Of a stretch of DNA of 64,000 nucleotides, positions 1 to 10,231 are shown piece after piece. This stretch comes from Yersinia artesiana (lineage in GTDB: Bacteria; Pseudomonadota; Gammaproteobacteria; Enterobacterales; Enterobacteriaceae): the NCBI RefSeq assembly GCF_902726545.1, contig NZ_CACVAD010000007.1, positions 44,387 through 108,386 on the forward strand. Direction: 5' to 3'. The notes under the pieces are model-generated. The model saw only the letters and a program-made list of their open reading frames with translations, made no database searches and had not been told where the DNA came from. The position numbers and the translations under genes were made by a program. How positions within the stretch are numbered: position 1 is the first letter of the stretch; every line of letters begins with the position of its first letter.

Positions 1-8
1 TACAGAGG

Positions 9-40
9 AAACCCCCAACACCGCATGACATGGGGGTTTT
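9..40. terminator. Hairpin terminator downstream of yieF
   Basis: A 9-bp perfect stem (AAACCCCCA at 9-17, TGGGGGTTT at 31-39) with a 13-nt loop. It lies 15 nt past the yieF stop on the minus strand. On the plus strand it ends in TTTT, so it could also end a transcript entering from the left. Confidence 0.7.
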
Positions 41-54
41 GTAACCTTCGAGAG

Positions 55-627
55 TTATTTCACCCGAACGCGTTCAATGTAAGTGGCAAAGGCAGCAAGC
101 TGTTTGGTCAGAAAATCCAGCGTTCCCTGATCCGTCAGTTCTTTCGTTTGTTCATCGACTTTGCTTTGAATCACGCCGCCCATAAATTCAGGTTTATTCA
201 TCACCATCGCTTCAAGGAAAACCAAAATCTGACGCAGATGATACTGGCAACGCGCTCCACCAATCGGCCCCATGGAGCTGGTCTGAATCGCGACCGGTTT
301 GTTGGCGAGTGGCTGGTTGGGTAAACGGGATAACCAGTCGATGGCATTCTTCAACCCGCCAGGAACCGAATAGTTATATTCCGGTGTCACGATAATGACC
401 CCATCGGCCTGACGAATCTGCTCAGCAATGGCCTCTATCGTGGATGGGAACCCATTTTCCTGCTGGATATCAGCATCATAAAGCGGTATATCGCCTATAG
501 ATGGCAGTGCTTCGATAGTCACCCCAGCCGGCGCTAACTTAGGCAGCGCACGCGCCACCATGGCATTGTAGGAACCACTACGCAAGCTACCCAATAGGGT
601 AACTATTTTAAGGGATGGTTGTGACAT
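55..627 (-). CDS. yieF: NADPH-dependent FMN/quinone reductase, YieF/ChrR family
   Basis: A cytoplasmic flavodoxin-fold oxidoreductase of 190 aa. E. coli YieF (ChrR) reduces quinones, chromate and other acceptors by two-electron transfer, limiting oxidative stress. The phosphate-binding loop VTLLGSLRSGSYN is at the N-terminus, followed by the family signature TPEYNYSVPGGLKNAIDW around residues 80-97 and SSMGPIGGARCQYHLRQ around 115-131. I chose the ATG at 627 because GGGAG lies just upstream and the protein then begins like E. coli YieF; an earlier in-frame ATG at 666 would add 13 unconserved residues. The gene is monocistronic and ends at a terminator hairpin. Confidence 0.9.
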   Translation of the reverse strand: MSQPSLKIVTLLGSLRSGSYNAMVARALPKLAPAGVTIEALPSIGDIPLYDADIQQENGFPSTIEAIAEQIRQADGVIIVTPEYNYSVPGGLKNAIDWLSRLPNQPLANKPVAIQTSSMGPIGGARCQYHLRQILVFLEAMVMNKPEFMGGVIQSKVDEQTKELTDQGTLDFLTKQLAAFATYIERVRVK

Positions 628-886
628 GGCATGCTCCCGATAAGTGAATAAAAGATGCTGTTCCACCCCCAGAGTAGGGCAAACTTGTGCGATAAAACAA
701 TGACTATCTGCCCTGTTATCCCTTTAAATTTCACTTAAATCAGTCTCAGTTGCGGATTTATTGCACTGAAATTGTGATCGCAGGATAAAAACAGAAAAAT
801 CGTTTCTTTCCGTTATCAAGTCTATGAGTGGAATGCCGTTAATAGATCTGGAGCTATCCAGCTCTCTTACATTGAGCGACACGATA

Positions 887-2791
887 ATGCTAAAAACCAC
901 TCAAGCCCGATTCACCTTACTCGTAAGTGCGTTTTTCATTTTCTTGCTGATAATCACCGTGGTGGTTATTCAGCTTTTTGTGACACCACAACTCAAGCAA
1001 TCTGAAAGCACCATTGTTAGCAACAGCGTTGATCAAATCGCGACAGCGATAACGGCGCAAATGAACAAAGTAGAAGCACAAGCCCGCAGTATTACCCAGG
1101 CCGTTGCCATAATGGACAGTAATACCATCGACTCATTATTGCCGGGGTTAGTGGATCAATATGGTGACAGTAATGTCTTTGGTGGTGGGATTTGGCCATT
1201 ACCCAATAAACGCGAGCAAGGAGTGATTAAATTCAGCACTTTCTTTGCCCGTAATGGGGAAAATAAGTTAACGGTAAATACCCACTGGAATTCGCCAGAG
1301 TCACAAAATTATTTTGAACAACCGTGGTACAAAGATGGCTTAAATGCTCCGAAAGGCTTCTGCGCGTGGGCGAAAGCCTATCAGGATGATGCCAGTCCGC
1401 AACCGAGAACCAACTGCGCGATGGCGATTTATAAAGGTGACGAGGCTTATGGTGTTTCTACCATTGATGTCACTTTAGGCTTCTTTAACCGCTTGGTTAA
1501 GGAGATGGAACAGAAGGTCAATGGCACCATTTTGATTGTCGAAGCGGATGGCAAAGTTGTGGGTAGCAGTGCCTTGGCCGATGGCAAAGCAGAATTAAAA
1601 AATCTGTCCGACTTTGCTGCCAGCTCACCAATGGCAGCGGAAACACAGCGGTTGTTGGCACAGATGAAAAACCAGAAATCACTGGAAAGTGAATTTGATG
1701 TCGATGGAACCTCTCATACCCTGTTTATCCGCCCGATCGCCAATAGCCCGTGGTATTTGGTCACTGACCTGCCAACCAGTTTGTTAGTCAAACAGAGCCA
1801 CAGTATCTTGCTGCATCTGGGGTTAGTGCAGATTCCTATCATGCTGATATTGCTGTTGTTCCTGGTGTTCTCTATTCGCGTCTTTATGAAACGCTTGGCG
1901 GTTTTGAAAGAGAATATTACTGCATTATCTGCGGGAGGAGCTGATTTAACCCAGCGCTTACCACAAAGCAGTAGCCCGGAATTCAATGCTATTAACCAGA
2001 GTTTCAACGATTTTATCGACTATTTGCAGCAAATGATGCGTCAGGTCGGTGAAAGTAGCTTAGCTATCGCGTCGGCATCGCGCCAAATTGCCAGCGGCAA
2101 TCTGGATTTATCCGCTCGCACTGAAGATCAAGCCAGTTCGATTGAAGAAACTGCTGCTTCAATGGATGAACTGACCAGTACCGTTAAACAAAATGCGGAT
2201 AACGCCAGCCATGCTAACCAGTTGGCGATGGATGCTTCCACTGTGGCGGTGAAAGGCAGCACGGTAGTGAAGAAAGTGGTGGATACCATGGGGTCAATCA
2301 ACCATTCGTCGAAGAAAATCGTCGATATTATCAGTGTGATTGATAGCATCGCTTTCCAAACCAATATTCTGGCGCTGAATGCGGCGGTAGAAGCAGCAAG
2401 AGCGGGTGAGCAAGGGCGAGGTTTTGCGGTCGTTGCTTCTGAAGTGCGTAATTTAGCGCAGCGCTCAGCGACTTCTGCCCGCGAAATTAAAAAGCTGATT
2501 GAAGACTCGGTGGCTGATATTGCGATTGGTACGGGTTTGGTGGCAGATGCGGGTACCACGATGGATGACCTGATGAGTGGGGTTTCCAATGTGGCGGCAT
2601 TAATGAATGAAATTATGTCATCAAGCCAGGAGCAAAGTTTGGGTATCGAGCAAGTTAATCTGGCTATTAATCAGTTAGATAACACAACGCAGCAAAACGC
2701 GGCGCTGGTGGAACAAGTGGCGGCGGCGGCTCAAGCTATGCAGGATCAAACCTTGCAGTTAGAAAGTGTGATTAGCGGCTTTAAGGTTTAA
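887..2791 (+). CDS. Methyl-accepting chemotaxis protein with Cache-type sensor
   Basis: An inner-membrane chemoreceptor of 634 aa. TM1 is about residues 8-32 ([19 protein letters not shown]) and TM2 about 315-335. The roughly 280-residue periplasmic part between them is of the Cache type, with the typical WY/DVT-like strands ([12 protein letters not shown]). A HAMP segment follows, then the signalling hairpin with its diagnostic tip ([20 protein letters not shown]). The ligand is unknown. The C-terminus (VISGFKV) has no NWETF pentapeptide, so it probably relies on other receptors for CheR/CheB access. The ATG at 887 is preferred because residues before it (from an ATG at 824) look unlike a receptor N-terminus, but the ribosome site is weak. 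An ERIC begins 4 nt after the stop. Confidence 0.85.
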   Translation: MLKTTQARFTLLVSAFFIFLLIITVVVIQLFVTPQLKQSESTIVSNSVDQIATAITAQMNKVEAQARSITQAVAIMDSNTIDSLLPGLVDQYGDSNVFGGGIWPLPNKREQGVIKFSTFFARNGENKLTVNTHWNSPESQNYFEQPWYKDGLNAPKGFCAWAKAYQDDASPQPRTNCAMAIYKGDEAYGVSTIDVTLGFFNRLVKEMEQKVNGTILIVEADGKVVGSSALADGKAELKNLSDFAASSPMAAETQRLLAQMKNQKSLESEFDVDGTSHTLFIRPIANSPWYLVTDLPTSLLVKQSHSILLHLGLVQIPIMLILLLFLVFSIRVFMKRLAVLKENITALSAGGADLTQRLPQSSSPEFNAINQSFNDFIDYLQQMMRQVGESSLAIASASRQIASGNLDLSARTEDQASSIEETAASMDELTSTVKQNADNASHANQLAMDASTVAVKGSTVVKKVVDTMGSINHSSKKIVDIISVIDSIAFQTNILALNAAVEAARAGEQGRGFAVVASEVRNLAQRSATSAREIKKLIEDSVADIAIGTGLVADAGTTMDDLMSGVSNVAALMNEIMSSSQEQSLGIEQVNLAINQLDNTTQQNAALVEQVAAAAQAMQDQTLQLESVISGFKV

Positions 2792-2794
2792 TTT

Positions 2795-2921
2795 TATACC
2801 CGTCATACTTCAAGCTGCATGTGTGTTGGCTACGCTCAATAACCCGAATCACTTACTTATGTAAGCTCATCGGGATTATCTCGCTTGCCGCCTTCCTGCA
2901 ACTCGAATTATTTAGGGTATA
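2795..2921. repeat. ERIC element, 127 bp, standard form
   Basis: Begins and ends with TATA-type ends (TATACCC...GGGTATA) and contains the ERIC core: ACTTACTTATGTAAGCTC around 2851-2868, with flanking CCCGAATCA and TCATCGGGAT. The central 14 bp (2852-2865) form a perfect CTTAC/GTAAG hairpin. It lies just after the chemoreceptor stop, so it is probably transcribed with that gene. The length matches the second copy at 46910-47036 exactly. Confidence 0.92.
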
Positions 2922-2935
2922 TATTGCTGTTATGC

Positions 2936-2974
2936 CAAAAAACTTAACCCCTTTTGAATATCAGAAGGGGTTAA
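2936..2974 (-). terminator. Terminator of the metQ-metN-metI operon
   Basis: An 11-bp perfect stem, CTTAACCCCTT / AAGGGGTTAAG (2943-2973), with a 10-nt loop. On the minus strand it is followed by six T residues. It ends the methionine-type importer transcript about 140 nt past metI. Confidence 0.85.
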
Positions 2975-2993
2975 GACTGCTGGCTAAGTCGAT

Positions 2994-3067
2994 TGAAGGG
3001 GAAATGTTCCGTTGGGGTCGTAGTCGCGTAAGCGACCGGAGCGCCCCTAGGAGCAGTCGCCCCTTCA
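2994..3067. other. Structured non-coding element in metI 3' region
   Basis: No gene here. Three nested stems are visible: outer TGAAGGGG (2994-3001) with CCCCTTCA (3060-3067), middle GGGG (3014-3017) with CCCC (3044-3047), and inner GTCGC-GTAA-GCGAC (3023-3036). On the plus strand the inner loop is a GNRA-type tetraloop. It lies between the metI stop and the operon terminator, so it would be part of the metI 3' UTR. It could be a palindromic repeat or a structured RNA; I do not recognise the family. Confidence 0.45.
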
Positions 3068-3111
3068 CACACCTGGCTTGCCAATGGTTTTATCATTAAC
3101 CTCAGTTTTAT

Positions 3112-3774
3112 TTATGACTCACGGCGAATTTTACTGGCAAATAAATTTCCCAGTGATTGGATTAACTGCACGGTGATAATCAATACAATAGCCGTGGTCA
3201 CAGTGACGAAAGTATCAAAGCGCTGATAACCATAAGTAATGGCTAAATCACCAATCCCACCACCGCCTACGGTACCTGCCATCGCCGTGGCTCCAATCAA
3301 ACCAATAGTAGCCGTGGTTAACGCCAATATTAAAGATGAGAGTGCTTCGGGCAGTAAAAAATACCAAATAGCTTGTAATGGGGTGGCTCCCATCGATTTC
3401 GCCGCTTCCAAAATACCGGGATTAACATCCAGCAGTGAGTTTTCTACCAAGCGACCAATATAGGGCGCGATAAAAATAATCAGCGGCACAATTGCCCCCG
3501 GTGTTCCTATGGTGGTGTTCACAATAAGGCGGGTGAGCGGGATAATCGCCACCATCAAAATAATAAAAGGCAGTGATCGGATGATATTGATGATGGGATT
3601 AAGAATATTATAAAAAGTGCGGTTCTTAATTAATCCGCCCGGCCGGGTCACTACCAGTAAAATGCCTAAAGGAATACCAATAAGGGAACCGATCACCAAT
3701 GAAATACTGACCATAACCAAGGTGTCGTGTAGCGCCTGGACGAATTGGTCTAACGTAATTGCGGTTTCGATCAT
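3112..3774 (-). CDS. metI: ABC transporter permease, MetI family
   Basis: Inner-membrane permease of a D/L-methionine-type importer, 220 aa, the usual length for MetI. About five hydrophobic segments are visible. The EAA loop that docks on the ATPase is EAAKSMGATPLQAIWYFLLP (around residues 122-141). The ATG at 3774 shares its A with the metN TGA stop (TGATG), so translation is coupled; an upstream TTG at 3777 is less likely. It is the third gene of the minus-strand set metQ-metN-metI. Substrate is inferred from family and order; a second methionine or sulfur-compound system is possible. Confidence 0.88.
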   Translation of the reverse strand: MIETAITLDQFVQALHDTLVMVSISLVIGSLIGIPLGILLVVTRPGGLIKNRTFYNILNPIINIIRSLPFIILMVAIIPLTRLIVNTTIGTPGAIVPLIIFIAPYIGRLVENSLLDVNPGILEAAKSMGATPLQAIWYFLLPEALSSLILALTTATIGLIGATAMAGTVGGGGIGDLAITYGYQRFDTFVTVTTAIVLIITVQLIQSLGNLFASKIRRES

Positions 3775-4790
3775 CAATTTATTTCCTGTATATCAATTCC
3801 TGTTCCTGCCAGATAATTAACAGCACCATCAATGGTGTGATTCTCGCCGGTTAATAACAGCACCATATGGCCCAATGTGGTATCTTGTATTTCTGACATA
3901 TTGGCAAACAAAATATTGACGCCAATATCGTATTTCCTAATTAGCTGGTTGATTACCGGTTGGGTGGCTATCGCTCCGACAAATGCCAAACGGAATTGAC
4001 GGCCGGTATGGCTATTATCCAATAGCTTTTTCACGCTATCGGGTAAGCTATCTTTGATGACGGTACGTACAAAGTTAATGGTTGTAGGATGAGTTGGATG
4101 ACCAAACACCGTCAATACTGAACCTTGCTCAATAATTTGACCGTTTTCCATGACCGCCACCTTATTGCAGATTTTTTGAATAACTGACATTTCATGAGTA
4201 ATCAGCAAAACCGTAATATTGTATTGCTGATTTATCTTCTTCAGTAATAACAAGATCTGAGCAGTAGTTTGAGGGTCTAGCGATGAGGTGGCCTCATCAC
4301 ACAGCAGAATAGATGGATTAGTTGCCAGCGCACGGGCAATACCGACCCGTTGCTTCTGCCCGCCTGATAATTCGTTAGGAAAACTGTGACTTTTATCCCC
4401 CAGCCCGACAAAATCCAACAGTTCAGCGACACGTTCCTGAATGAATTTTTTGTTTTTCCCTAATAAAATAAGTGGCATCGCGACGTTTTTAAAAACGGTC
4501 TTTGATTCCAGTAAATTAAAATTCTGGAATATCATGCCAATATTTTTTTTCAATAACCGGAGTTGCTCTTGGCTGAAATCATGCAGGTTTTTGCCATCAA
4601 TAATGACATTTCCGGCCGTTGGGCTTTCCAGCGAATTGACCATCCGTAATAAGGTACTTTTCCCAGCACCACTGTAGCCGATGATGCCAAATATATCGCC
4701 ATCCTCGACGGTTAAATTAACATCATTAAGTGCCTGTAGTTTGATACCTTTACGTTCAAAGGTTTTAGAAATATGCTGAAGCTCAATCAT
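3774..4790 (-). CDS. metN: Methionine-type ABC importer ATPase, MetN family
   Basis: Cytoplasmic ATPase of 338 aa. Walker A is GYSGAGKST (around 38-46), the ABC signature LSGGQKQRVGIARAL (around 140-154), and Walker B ILLCDEATSSLD (around 161-172). The C-terminal part (about 255-338) is the NIL domain found in MetN, which senses cytoplasmic methionine in E. coli and causes trans-inhibition. It follows metQ by 11 nt and overlaps metI by 1 nt. Confidence 0.9.
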   Translation of the reverse strand: MIELQHISKTFERKGIKLQALNDVNLTVEDGDIFGIIGYSGAGKSTLLRMVNSLESPTAGNVIIDGKNLHDFSQEQLRLLKKNIGMIFQNFNLLESKTVFKNVAMPLILLGKNKKFIQERVAELLDFVGLGDKSHSFPNELSGGQKQRVGIARALATNPSILLCDEATSSLDPQTTAQILLLLKKINQQYNITVLLITHEMSVIQKICNKVAVMENGQIIEQGSVLTVFGHPTHPTTINFVRTVIKDSLPDSVKKLLDNSHTGRQFRLAFVGAIATQPVINQLIRKYDIGVNILFANMSEIQDTTLGHMVLLLTGENHTIDGAVNYLAGTGIDIQEIN

Positions 4791-4801
4791 CTGTTATTCC
4801 A

Positions 4802-5617
4802 TTAGTTTAGATAATCAGGCAGCATATAGCCTGTGTACTTCTCGTTTTCCAGAATATATTTTTTGAATTCAGGAGAGTGATACCCTGCAATAATATCTTT
4901 GGCAAACTCGGCATCTTTATTTTTACCGGCAACGGTCACCACATTAACAAATTGAGTGGTGGGTTTTTCAAGTTGCAGGGCAGAAGTCAGTTTTATTCCA
5001 TTAGAAACCGCAAAATTGCCTTGGATAGCACCGTAATCGACATCAGGTAATGCTCTGACTTGTTGAGCGTTATCCATTTCTTTGATGACCAAATGATAAG
5101 GGTTTTCTGCAATATCTCTTTGCGAGAAGGTGGCCGGATCAATTTTTTCTTTCAGTTTTATCCAGCCAATAGATTGCAGCAACAGCGCTGCCCGGTATTC
5201 GTTTGATGGCTGATTTGGGACTGAAATCCATGCACCGTCTTTGGGCTTATCTTCTTTTTTATGCTGATTAGAATAGAGGCCCATTGGCGGGGTTGGAACC
5301 TGAATAATCCCTGTATTATCAATTCGTAATCGCTCATTTATCGCTTGCAGATAAATGGGATGCTGCATGATGTTGCCATCAATCTCACCGGTACTGACGG
5401 CGTTATTGACCTGAATCCCATCATTGAAGTCTTTATATTCGACGCTGTAGCCTTTCTTGATGAGATAGGGTGCCACGCCTTTCTCAAATTGCTCTTTATA
5501 AGGGCCAGGATTAAACCCTAACTTAATGACTTTCTTCTCATCACTATGAGCATTCAGTGAAGTTAAAATAAGTAAACCAGATAAGGCTATTGCCAGCGAA
5601 CGCATTTTCATCATCAT
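4802..5617 (-). CDS. metQ: Substrate-binding protein, MetQ/NlpA family
   Basis: Periplasmic solute-binding protein of 271 aa and the first gene of the importer operon. The body has the NlpA-family pattern: KLGFNPGPYKEQFEKGVAP at the start of the mature chain, then DFNDGIQVNNAVSTGEIDGN, and a late DVDYGAIQGNFA. The N-terminus (MKMRSLAIALSGLLILTSLNAHS) is a signal peptide without a lipobox cysteine, so unlike E. coli MetQ and NlpA it should be a soluble periplasmic protein. AGGGAA lies upstream of the ATG. The binding residues differ enough from MetQ that another substrate is possible. Confidence 0.8.
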   Translation of the reverse strand: MMMKMRSLAIALSGLLILTSLNAHSDEKKVIKLGFNPGPYKEQFEKGVAPYLIKKGYSVEYKDFNDGIQVNNAVSTGEIDGNIMQHPIYLQAINERLRIDNTGIIQVPTPPMGLYSNQHKKEDKPKDGAWISVPNQPSNEYRAALLLQSIGWIKLKEKIDPATFSQRDIAENPYHLVIKEMDNAQQVRALPDVDYGAIQGNFAVSNGIKLTSALQLEKPTTQFVNVVTVAGKNKDAEFAKDIIAGYHSPEFKKYILENEKYTGYMLPDYLN

Positions 5618-5797
5618 TTCCCTGTGGAATAAATATTAATTCAGACGCTAAAGAGGAATTTATTCACAAGGTTGCAGACTATTGGGTTCTCCGTAAACGA
5701 AGAATATAGACTTAGCTTATCCATTATCTATATATAGGATAAAAAGAGGGTATATCCAGATGGAATAACGAGGGGCACGCGATGAGTAGATTAACAA

Positions 5798-5826
5798 CCC
5801 GCTGCATAATACACAGCGGGCTGTTT
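5798..5826 (-). terminator. fabV terminator
   Basis: A long stem, ACAACCCGCTG with CAGCGGGCTGT (one G-U type pair), with a 9-nt loop, 17 nt beyond the fabV stop. The T tract is weak (TTGTTAA) on the minus strand. Confidence 0.6.
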
Positions 5827-5842
5827 CGGTATAAACCTGAGT

Positions 5843-7042
5843 TTAGCCCTGAATTAAATTAGGAATCTTCACTACAGGGTTAACATCGGCTTCATAGTCC
5901 ACACCATCGATAGCGAAACCGAACAGATTTAAGAACTCGGTTTTATAGCCGGTGAAATCGGTTAACTGATAAATATTGTCGTTGGTCACCTGATCCCACA
6001 ACTGCTGTACCTGATTTTGAACTTCAGGAGCCAGTTCTTTGTAATCTGCACGCAGACGACCTTCCTGGTCCATATGTGGTGTGTTACCACACAGACTATC
6101 TTTATACAGTGAATAAACCTGCTCGATGCAACCCTCATGAGTGCCTTTCTCTTTCATCACTTTGAATAACAGTGACAGATACAGTGGCATCATTGGAATG
6201 GCAGAGCTGGCCTGAGTGACAACCGCTTTCAATACTGAAACACGCGCATCGCCGCCGCCATGGGCAGACAAGCTATCGCGGATTGCCAGAACTTTTTGAT
6301 CCAAGTCCTTCTTGGCCGCGCCAATAGAGCCGTTCCAATAGATATCATGGGTGATCTTTTCGCCCAGATAGGTGAACGCCGTGGTTTGTGCGCCTTCGGC
6401 CAACACGCCAGCTTCCAGCAGCGCATCAATCCACATCTGCCAGTCTTCGCCACCCATTACTGCGACAGTGTTGTCGATCTCTTCTTGAGTTGCCGGTTGC
6501 AGCACCGCTTCTTTGATAACTTCTTTATCAGTATCAAGGCCACGGAACTTAACTTCATGCCCAATTGGCTTCAGTGTGGAGTTAAACACTTCGCCAGTTT
6601 TCGGGTGAGTACGGCGCGGTGAAGCCAGGCTGTAGATGACTTGATCAACCTGACCCAAATCTTGCTTGATAGCTTCAATCGTCAGACGTTTAATCTCATC
6701 GGAAAAAGCATCACCATTGATACTTTTCGCGTACAGGCCTTTTTGCTCGGCAAATTTATGGAATGCGGCGCTGTTGTACCAACCAGAGGTGCCTGGTTTG
6801 CCTTCTTCACCCGGACGTTCAAAGAACACACCCAGTGTATCGGCACCACAACCAAATGCTGCTGTAATGCGGGCTGCCAGCCCGTACCCAGTTGACGCAC
6901 CAATCACTAATACTCTTTTTGGGCCGTTAGCGATTGGGCCTTCTGCGGTGACATAATCGATTTGCTTTTTGACGTTAGCTTCACAGCCCGCCGGATGAGC
7001 AGTCACACAGATAAAGCCGCGTACACGTGGTTTTATAATCAT
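5843..7042 (-). CDS. fabV: NADH-dependent trans-2-enoyl-CoA/ACP reductase FabV
   Basis: Last reduction step of fatty-acid elongation, a triclosan-resistant alternative to FabI, of the short-chain dehydrogenase superfamily. 399 aa, the normal length. Visible features are the N-terminal [19 protein letters not shown], the NADH-binding loop [14 protein letters not shown] (around 50-63), and the Y-x8-K type active site near residues 235-244 ([12 protein letters not shown]...). The ATG at 7042 is preceded by GAGG; an upstream start would add 29 unconserved residues. Single gene with its own terminator. Confidence 0.93.
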   Translation of the reverse strand: MIIKPRVRGFICVTAHPAGCEANVKKQIDYVTAEGPIANGPKRVLVIGASTGYGLAARITAAFGCGADTLGVFFERPGEEGKPGTSGWYNSAAFHKFAEQKGLYAKSINGDAFSDEIKRLTIEAIKQDLGQVDQVIYSLASPRRTHPKTGEVFNSTLKPIGHEVKFRGLDTDKEVIKEAVLQPATQEEIDNTVAVMGGEDWQMWIDALLEAGVLAEGAQTTAFTYLGEKITHDIYWNGSIGAAKKDLDQKVLAIRDSLSAHGGGDARVSVLKAVVTQASSAIPMMPLYLSLLFKVMKEKGTHEGCIEQVYSLYKDSLCGNTPHMDQEGRLRADYKELAPEVQNQVQQLWDQVTNDNIYQLTDFTGYKTEFLNLFGFAIDGVDYEADVNPVVKIPNLIQG

Positions 7043-7150
7043 GGAAACCTCAGGTTTATAGATATAGTTAAGTGTTTGAGCCGTGTTCAGATTGATGGAC
7101 GGTTCAGACTCATAGAGCAAGCTTATCAAAATGCTTCTATGGCATCACAC

Positions 7151-8515
7151 TCATTTTCCAATACAGAAACTGGAGAAAATCCGCCCCAGTAAGTCATCAG
7201 AGCTAAATTCACCGGTAATTTCGCTCAATGACTGTTGTGCTAAACGTAATTCTTCCGCCAACAACTCGCCGGCGTAAGCGCTTACTAACTGTTCGTGGCC
7301 TTGTGCCAGATGCTGTGCGGCTGTTTCCAGCGCTTGCAAATGGCGGCGGCGGGCCAGGAAACCGCCTTCGGTATTGCTGGTAAAGCCCATACTCTGTTTG
7401 AGATGGTTGCGCAGCAGGTCAATACCTTCACCGGTTCGGGCTGACAGGCGAATTAGTGAGTGACCATTTACTTCGGTCAGACCTAAGGTTTCACCTGTAA
7501 TGTCAGCTTTATTGCGTACCACGGTGATCGGCAGAGTAGCTGGCAAGCGCGCCATAAACTCTGGCCAGATAGCCGCCGGTTCAGTGGCGTCGGTGGTGGT
7601 GCCATCAACCATAAATAGCACCCGATCAGCTTGTTCAATCTCGTGCCACGCACGTTCGATACCAATGCGCTCAACTTCGTCACTGGCTTCCCGTAGGCCT
7701 GCTGTATCAATTATATGCAATGGCATCCCATCGATATGAATATGTTCTCGCAACACATCACGAGTGGTGCCAGCAATATCGGTGACAATTGCGGCTTCAC
7801 GGCCCGCTAATGCATTGAGTAAACTTGATTTTCCAGCATTCGGTCGGCCGGCAATGACCACTTTCATCCCTTCGCGCAGCAAACTGCCTTGTCGGGCTTC
7901 AGTGCGCACTTGTTCTAAATCTGCCATCACGCCATTCAACTGACCTTCAATTTTGCCATCAGACAGGAAATCAATTTCTTCATCTGGGAAGTCAATCGCA
8001 GCTTCGACGTAGATTCGCAAGTGAGTGAGTGCTTCCACCAATTGATGGATACGGACTGAAAATGCGCCCTGTAATGAATTTACTGCCGAGCGTGCTGCCT
8101 GCTCTGAGCTGGCGTCAATGAGATCAGCAATAGCTTCTGCTTGTGCCAGATCCAGTTTGTCATTTAAGAATGCGCGCTCAGAGAACTCTCCTGGGCGTGC
8201 AATACGCAGCCCTGGCAGGGCCAGAATGCGTTTTAATAGTAAATCCAATATAACGGGGCCGCCATGACCTTGCAGCTCCAGCACGTCTTCGCCAGTGAAA
8301 GAATTTGGGCCGGGAAAGTAGAGCGCGATACCTTGGTCTAAAGTGCTGCCATCGACATCTTTAAACGGCAGATAATCGGCATAGCGTGGTTTGGGCAATT
8401 TACCCAAAACTGCTTGCGCAACCGTGGCGGCAGCACGACCTGAAACACGTAAAATACCAACGCCACCACGGCCTGGAGGTGTTGCTTGTGCCACGATAGT
8501 ATCAGTGGTGCTCAT
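7151..8515 (-). CDS. mnmE: tRNA modification GTPase MnmE
   Basis: With MnmG it makes the 5-carboxymethylaminomethyl group on U34 of certain tRNAs. 454 aa, full length. The N-terminal folate-binding domain begins [21 protein letters not shown]. The inserted G domain has G1 [12 protein letters not shown] (around 222-233), G3 DTAG and G4 NKAD. The C-terminus is FCIGK, with the alkylation cysteine of the C-(I/L)-G-K motif. It follows yidC, as in E. coli, with a hairpin between them. Confidence 0.97.
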   Translation of the reverse strand: MSTTDTIVAQATPPGRGGVGILRVSGRAAATVAQAVLGKLPKPRYADYLPFKDVDGSTLDQGIALYFPGPNSFTGEDVLELQGHGGPVILDLLLKRILALPGLRIARPGEFSERAFLNDKLDLAQAEAIADLIDASSEQAARSAVNSLQGAFSVRIHQLVEALTHLRIYVEAAIDFPDEEIDFLSDGKIEGQLNGVMADLEQVRTEARQGSLLREGMKVVIAGRPNAGKSSLLNALAGREAAIVTDIAGTTRDVLREHIHIDGMPLHIIDTAGLREASDEVERIGIERAWHEIEQADRVLFMVDGTTTDATEPAAIWPEFMARLPATLPITVVRNKADITGETLGLTEVNGHSLIRLSARTGEGIDLLRNHLKQSMGFTSNTEGGFLARRRHLQALETAAQHLAQGHEQLVSAYAGELLAEELRLAQQSLSEITGEFSSDDLLGRIFSSFCIGK

Positions 8516-8540
8516 GGTTATGCCTCTCTTTAAAAGAATA

Positions 8541-8563
8541 AGGCGGTCATATTGACCGCCCTT
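8541..8563 (-). terminator. Hairpin between yidC and mnmE
   Basis: GGCGGTCA-TAT-TGACCGCC, an 8-bp perfect stem, 25 nt past the yidC stop. The minus-strand tail TTATTCTTTT is moderately T-rich. It may be a partial terminator that sets mnmE readthrough. Confidence 0.6.
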
Positions 8564-8588
8564 TAATACTTATGACTATCGTTGTGGA

Positions 8589-10229
8589 TTATTTTTTCTT
8601 ATCGCGGCTGTGTAAACCACGTTTTTCCAGACCACGATAGATCAACTGCTGTTGCAGGATGGTCACCAGGTTACTGACGATATAGTACAGAACCAGACCG
8701 GCCGGGAACCACAGGAAGAACACTGTGAAGATAACTGGCATGAAGGTCATGATTTTCTGCTGCATCGGGTCAGTCACGGTAGTCGGTGACATCTTCTGAA
8801 TGAAGTACATGGTGATACCCATCAGAATTGGCAGAATGTAGTACGGGTCTTGCGCTGACAAGTCATGAATCCACAAGATGAATGGCGCATGGCGCAATTC
8901 AACGGAACTCATCAACATGTAGTACAACGCCAGGAAGATTGGCATCTGAATGACCAGCGGTAAGCAGCCACCCAGCGGATTAACCTTCTCAGCTTTGTAC
9001 AACGCCATCATTTCCTGACTCATACGCTGCTTATCGTCACCGATACGCTCACGCATGGCAGCCAGTTTAGGCTGTAGCAAACGCATTTTCGCCATCGAGG
9101 TGTATTGCGCTTTAGTCAGCGGGTACATGATACCACGCACGATAAAGGTAATAACGATGATGGAGAAGCCCCAGTTACCGACAAAGCTGTGAATGAATTT
9201 CAACAGTTTGAACAGCGGCTGAGAGATAAACCATAACCAACCATAGTCAACAGTCAGGTCAAGATGTGGCGCGATAGCGGCCATTTTGTCCTGAATTTCT
9301 GGGCCAACCCACAAGGTAGCACCCAGTTGTTTCTGCTCACCTGGCTGAATAACGACCGGCGCACCTTTAAAGCCGATGGCTGCTAAACCGTTACCCAAGT
9401 CAGCGGAGTAAAAGGTGTTGGTTTCGTTAGCTGCTGGGATCCACGCGGTTGCAAAATACTGCTGCAACATCGCAACCCAACCGCCTTTGGTGGTGATGTC
9501 CAGGCTCTTATCTTCGATATCACTAAAGCTATATTTTTTATATTTAGTTTCATCAGAAGAGTAAGCCGCACCACGATAAGTATGCAGCGCAAAGTTATTG
9601 CTGCCGGTATCACGGTGTTTAGGCAAGTTGATGCTTTGCTTTAACTGACCAAACAGCGTCAGCTCCAGCGGGGCAGCAGAGGCGTTTTTAACGTGATAAT
9701 CCACACCGATGGCGTAGTCATTACGTTTCAGCACAAAAGTCTTGGTGAAAACGGAGCCATCTTTGCCGGTGAAGGTCAATGGAATACGCAGTTCGTCCTG
9801 GCCATCAGCTAATACAAAGCTGGTTTGAGGCACTTCGAAAAGTGGGCGCTCGCCGTTTGCTGGATTGTCCGGGCCGCTTTTACCTGTCAGGCCACTTTGC
9901 GCCTGATAAATGAACGCAGGGGTGGTTTCCAGTAATTCGAAAGTTTTATCTGAACCCAGAGCATCCGGGTAAGCCAGCAGGTTAGCCTGCTCGATGTCAC
10001 CGCCACGGGTATTAATGGTCAGAGACAGCACATCAGTTTTTACAGTAATCAGTTGACCCTGACCACTGCCTGGCACGGCCTGGCTTGCTTTATCACCGGT
10101 AGCAGTATTCGCAGTCTGTTGCGTGGTCTGAGCGGCTGGTTGTGGATTGTTGTCCACTTGCCAGGCTTGCCAGATCATGAAAGACACGAACAGCAGAGCG
10201 ATGAGTAGAAGATTGCGTTGCGAATCCAT
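8589..10229 (-). CDS. yidC: Membrane protein insertase YidC
   Basis: Inner-membrane insertase acting with SecYEG or alone. 546 aa. TM1 is at the extreme N-terminus ([17 protein letters not shown]), then a large periplasmic beta-sandwich domain (about 60-340), then the five-helix conserved core, with the hydrophilic-groove arginine in the [17 protein letters not shown] region and the coiled C1 loop ([16 protein letters not shown]). A basic tail (HSRDKKK) can contact the ribosome. It follows yidD by 2 nt, so the rpmH-rnpA-yidD-yidC transcript looks continuous. Confidence 0.97.
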   Translation of the reverse strand: MDSQRNLLLIALLFVSFMIWQAWQVDNNPQPAAQTTQQTANTATGDKASQAVPGSGQGQLITVKTDVLSLTINTRGGDIEQANLLAYPDALGSDKTFELLETTPAFIYQAQSGLTGKSGPDNPANGERPLFEVPQTSFVLADGQDELRIPLTFTGKDGSVFTKTFVLKRNDYAIGVDYHVKNASAAPLELTLFGQLKQSINLPKHRDTGSNNFALHTYRGAAYSSDETKYKKYSFSDIEDKSLDITTKGGWVAMLQQYFATAWIPAANETNTFYSADLGNGLAAIGFKGAPVVIQPGEQKQLGATLWVGPEIQDKMAAIAPHLDLTVDYGWLWFISQPLFKLLKFIHSFVGNWGFSIIVITFIVRGIMYPLTKAQYTSMAKMRLLQPKLAAMRERIGDDKQRMSQEMMALYKAEKVNPLGGCLPLVIQMPIFLALYYMLMSSVELRHAPFILWIHDLSAQDPYYILPILMGITMYFIQKMSPTTVTDPMQQKIMTFMPVIFTVFFLWFPAGLVLYYIVSNLVTILQQQLIYRGLEKRGLHSRDKKK

Positions 10230-10231
10230 CG

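Noticed and set aside
667..886. A sigma-28 promoter for the first chemoreceptor
   Set aside because: TAAA-type -35 candidates occur, but none has GCCGAT at an 11-nt spacing.
2821..3099. A 92-aa open frame after the first chemoreceptor
   Set aside because: It translates the ERIC element, a terminator and the structured 3' UTR.
5618..5760. A MetJ operator before metQ
   Set aside because: AGACGCT near 5643 is only a partial match and is not repeated in tandem as MetJ needs.
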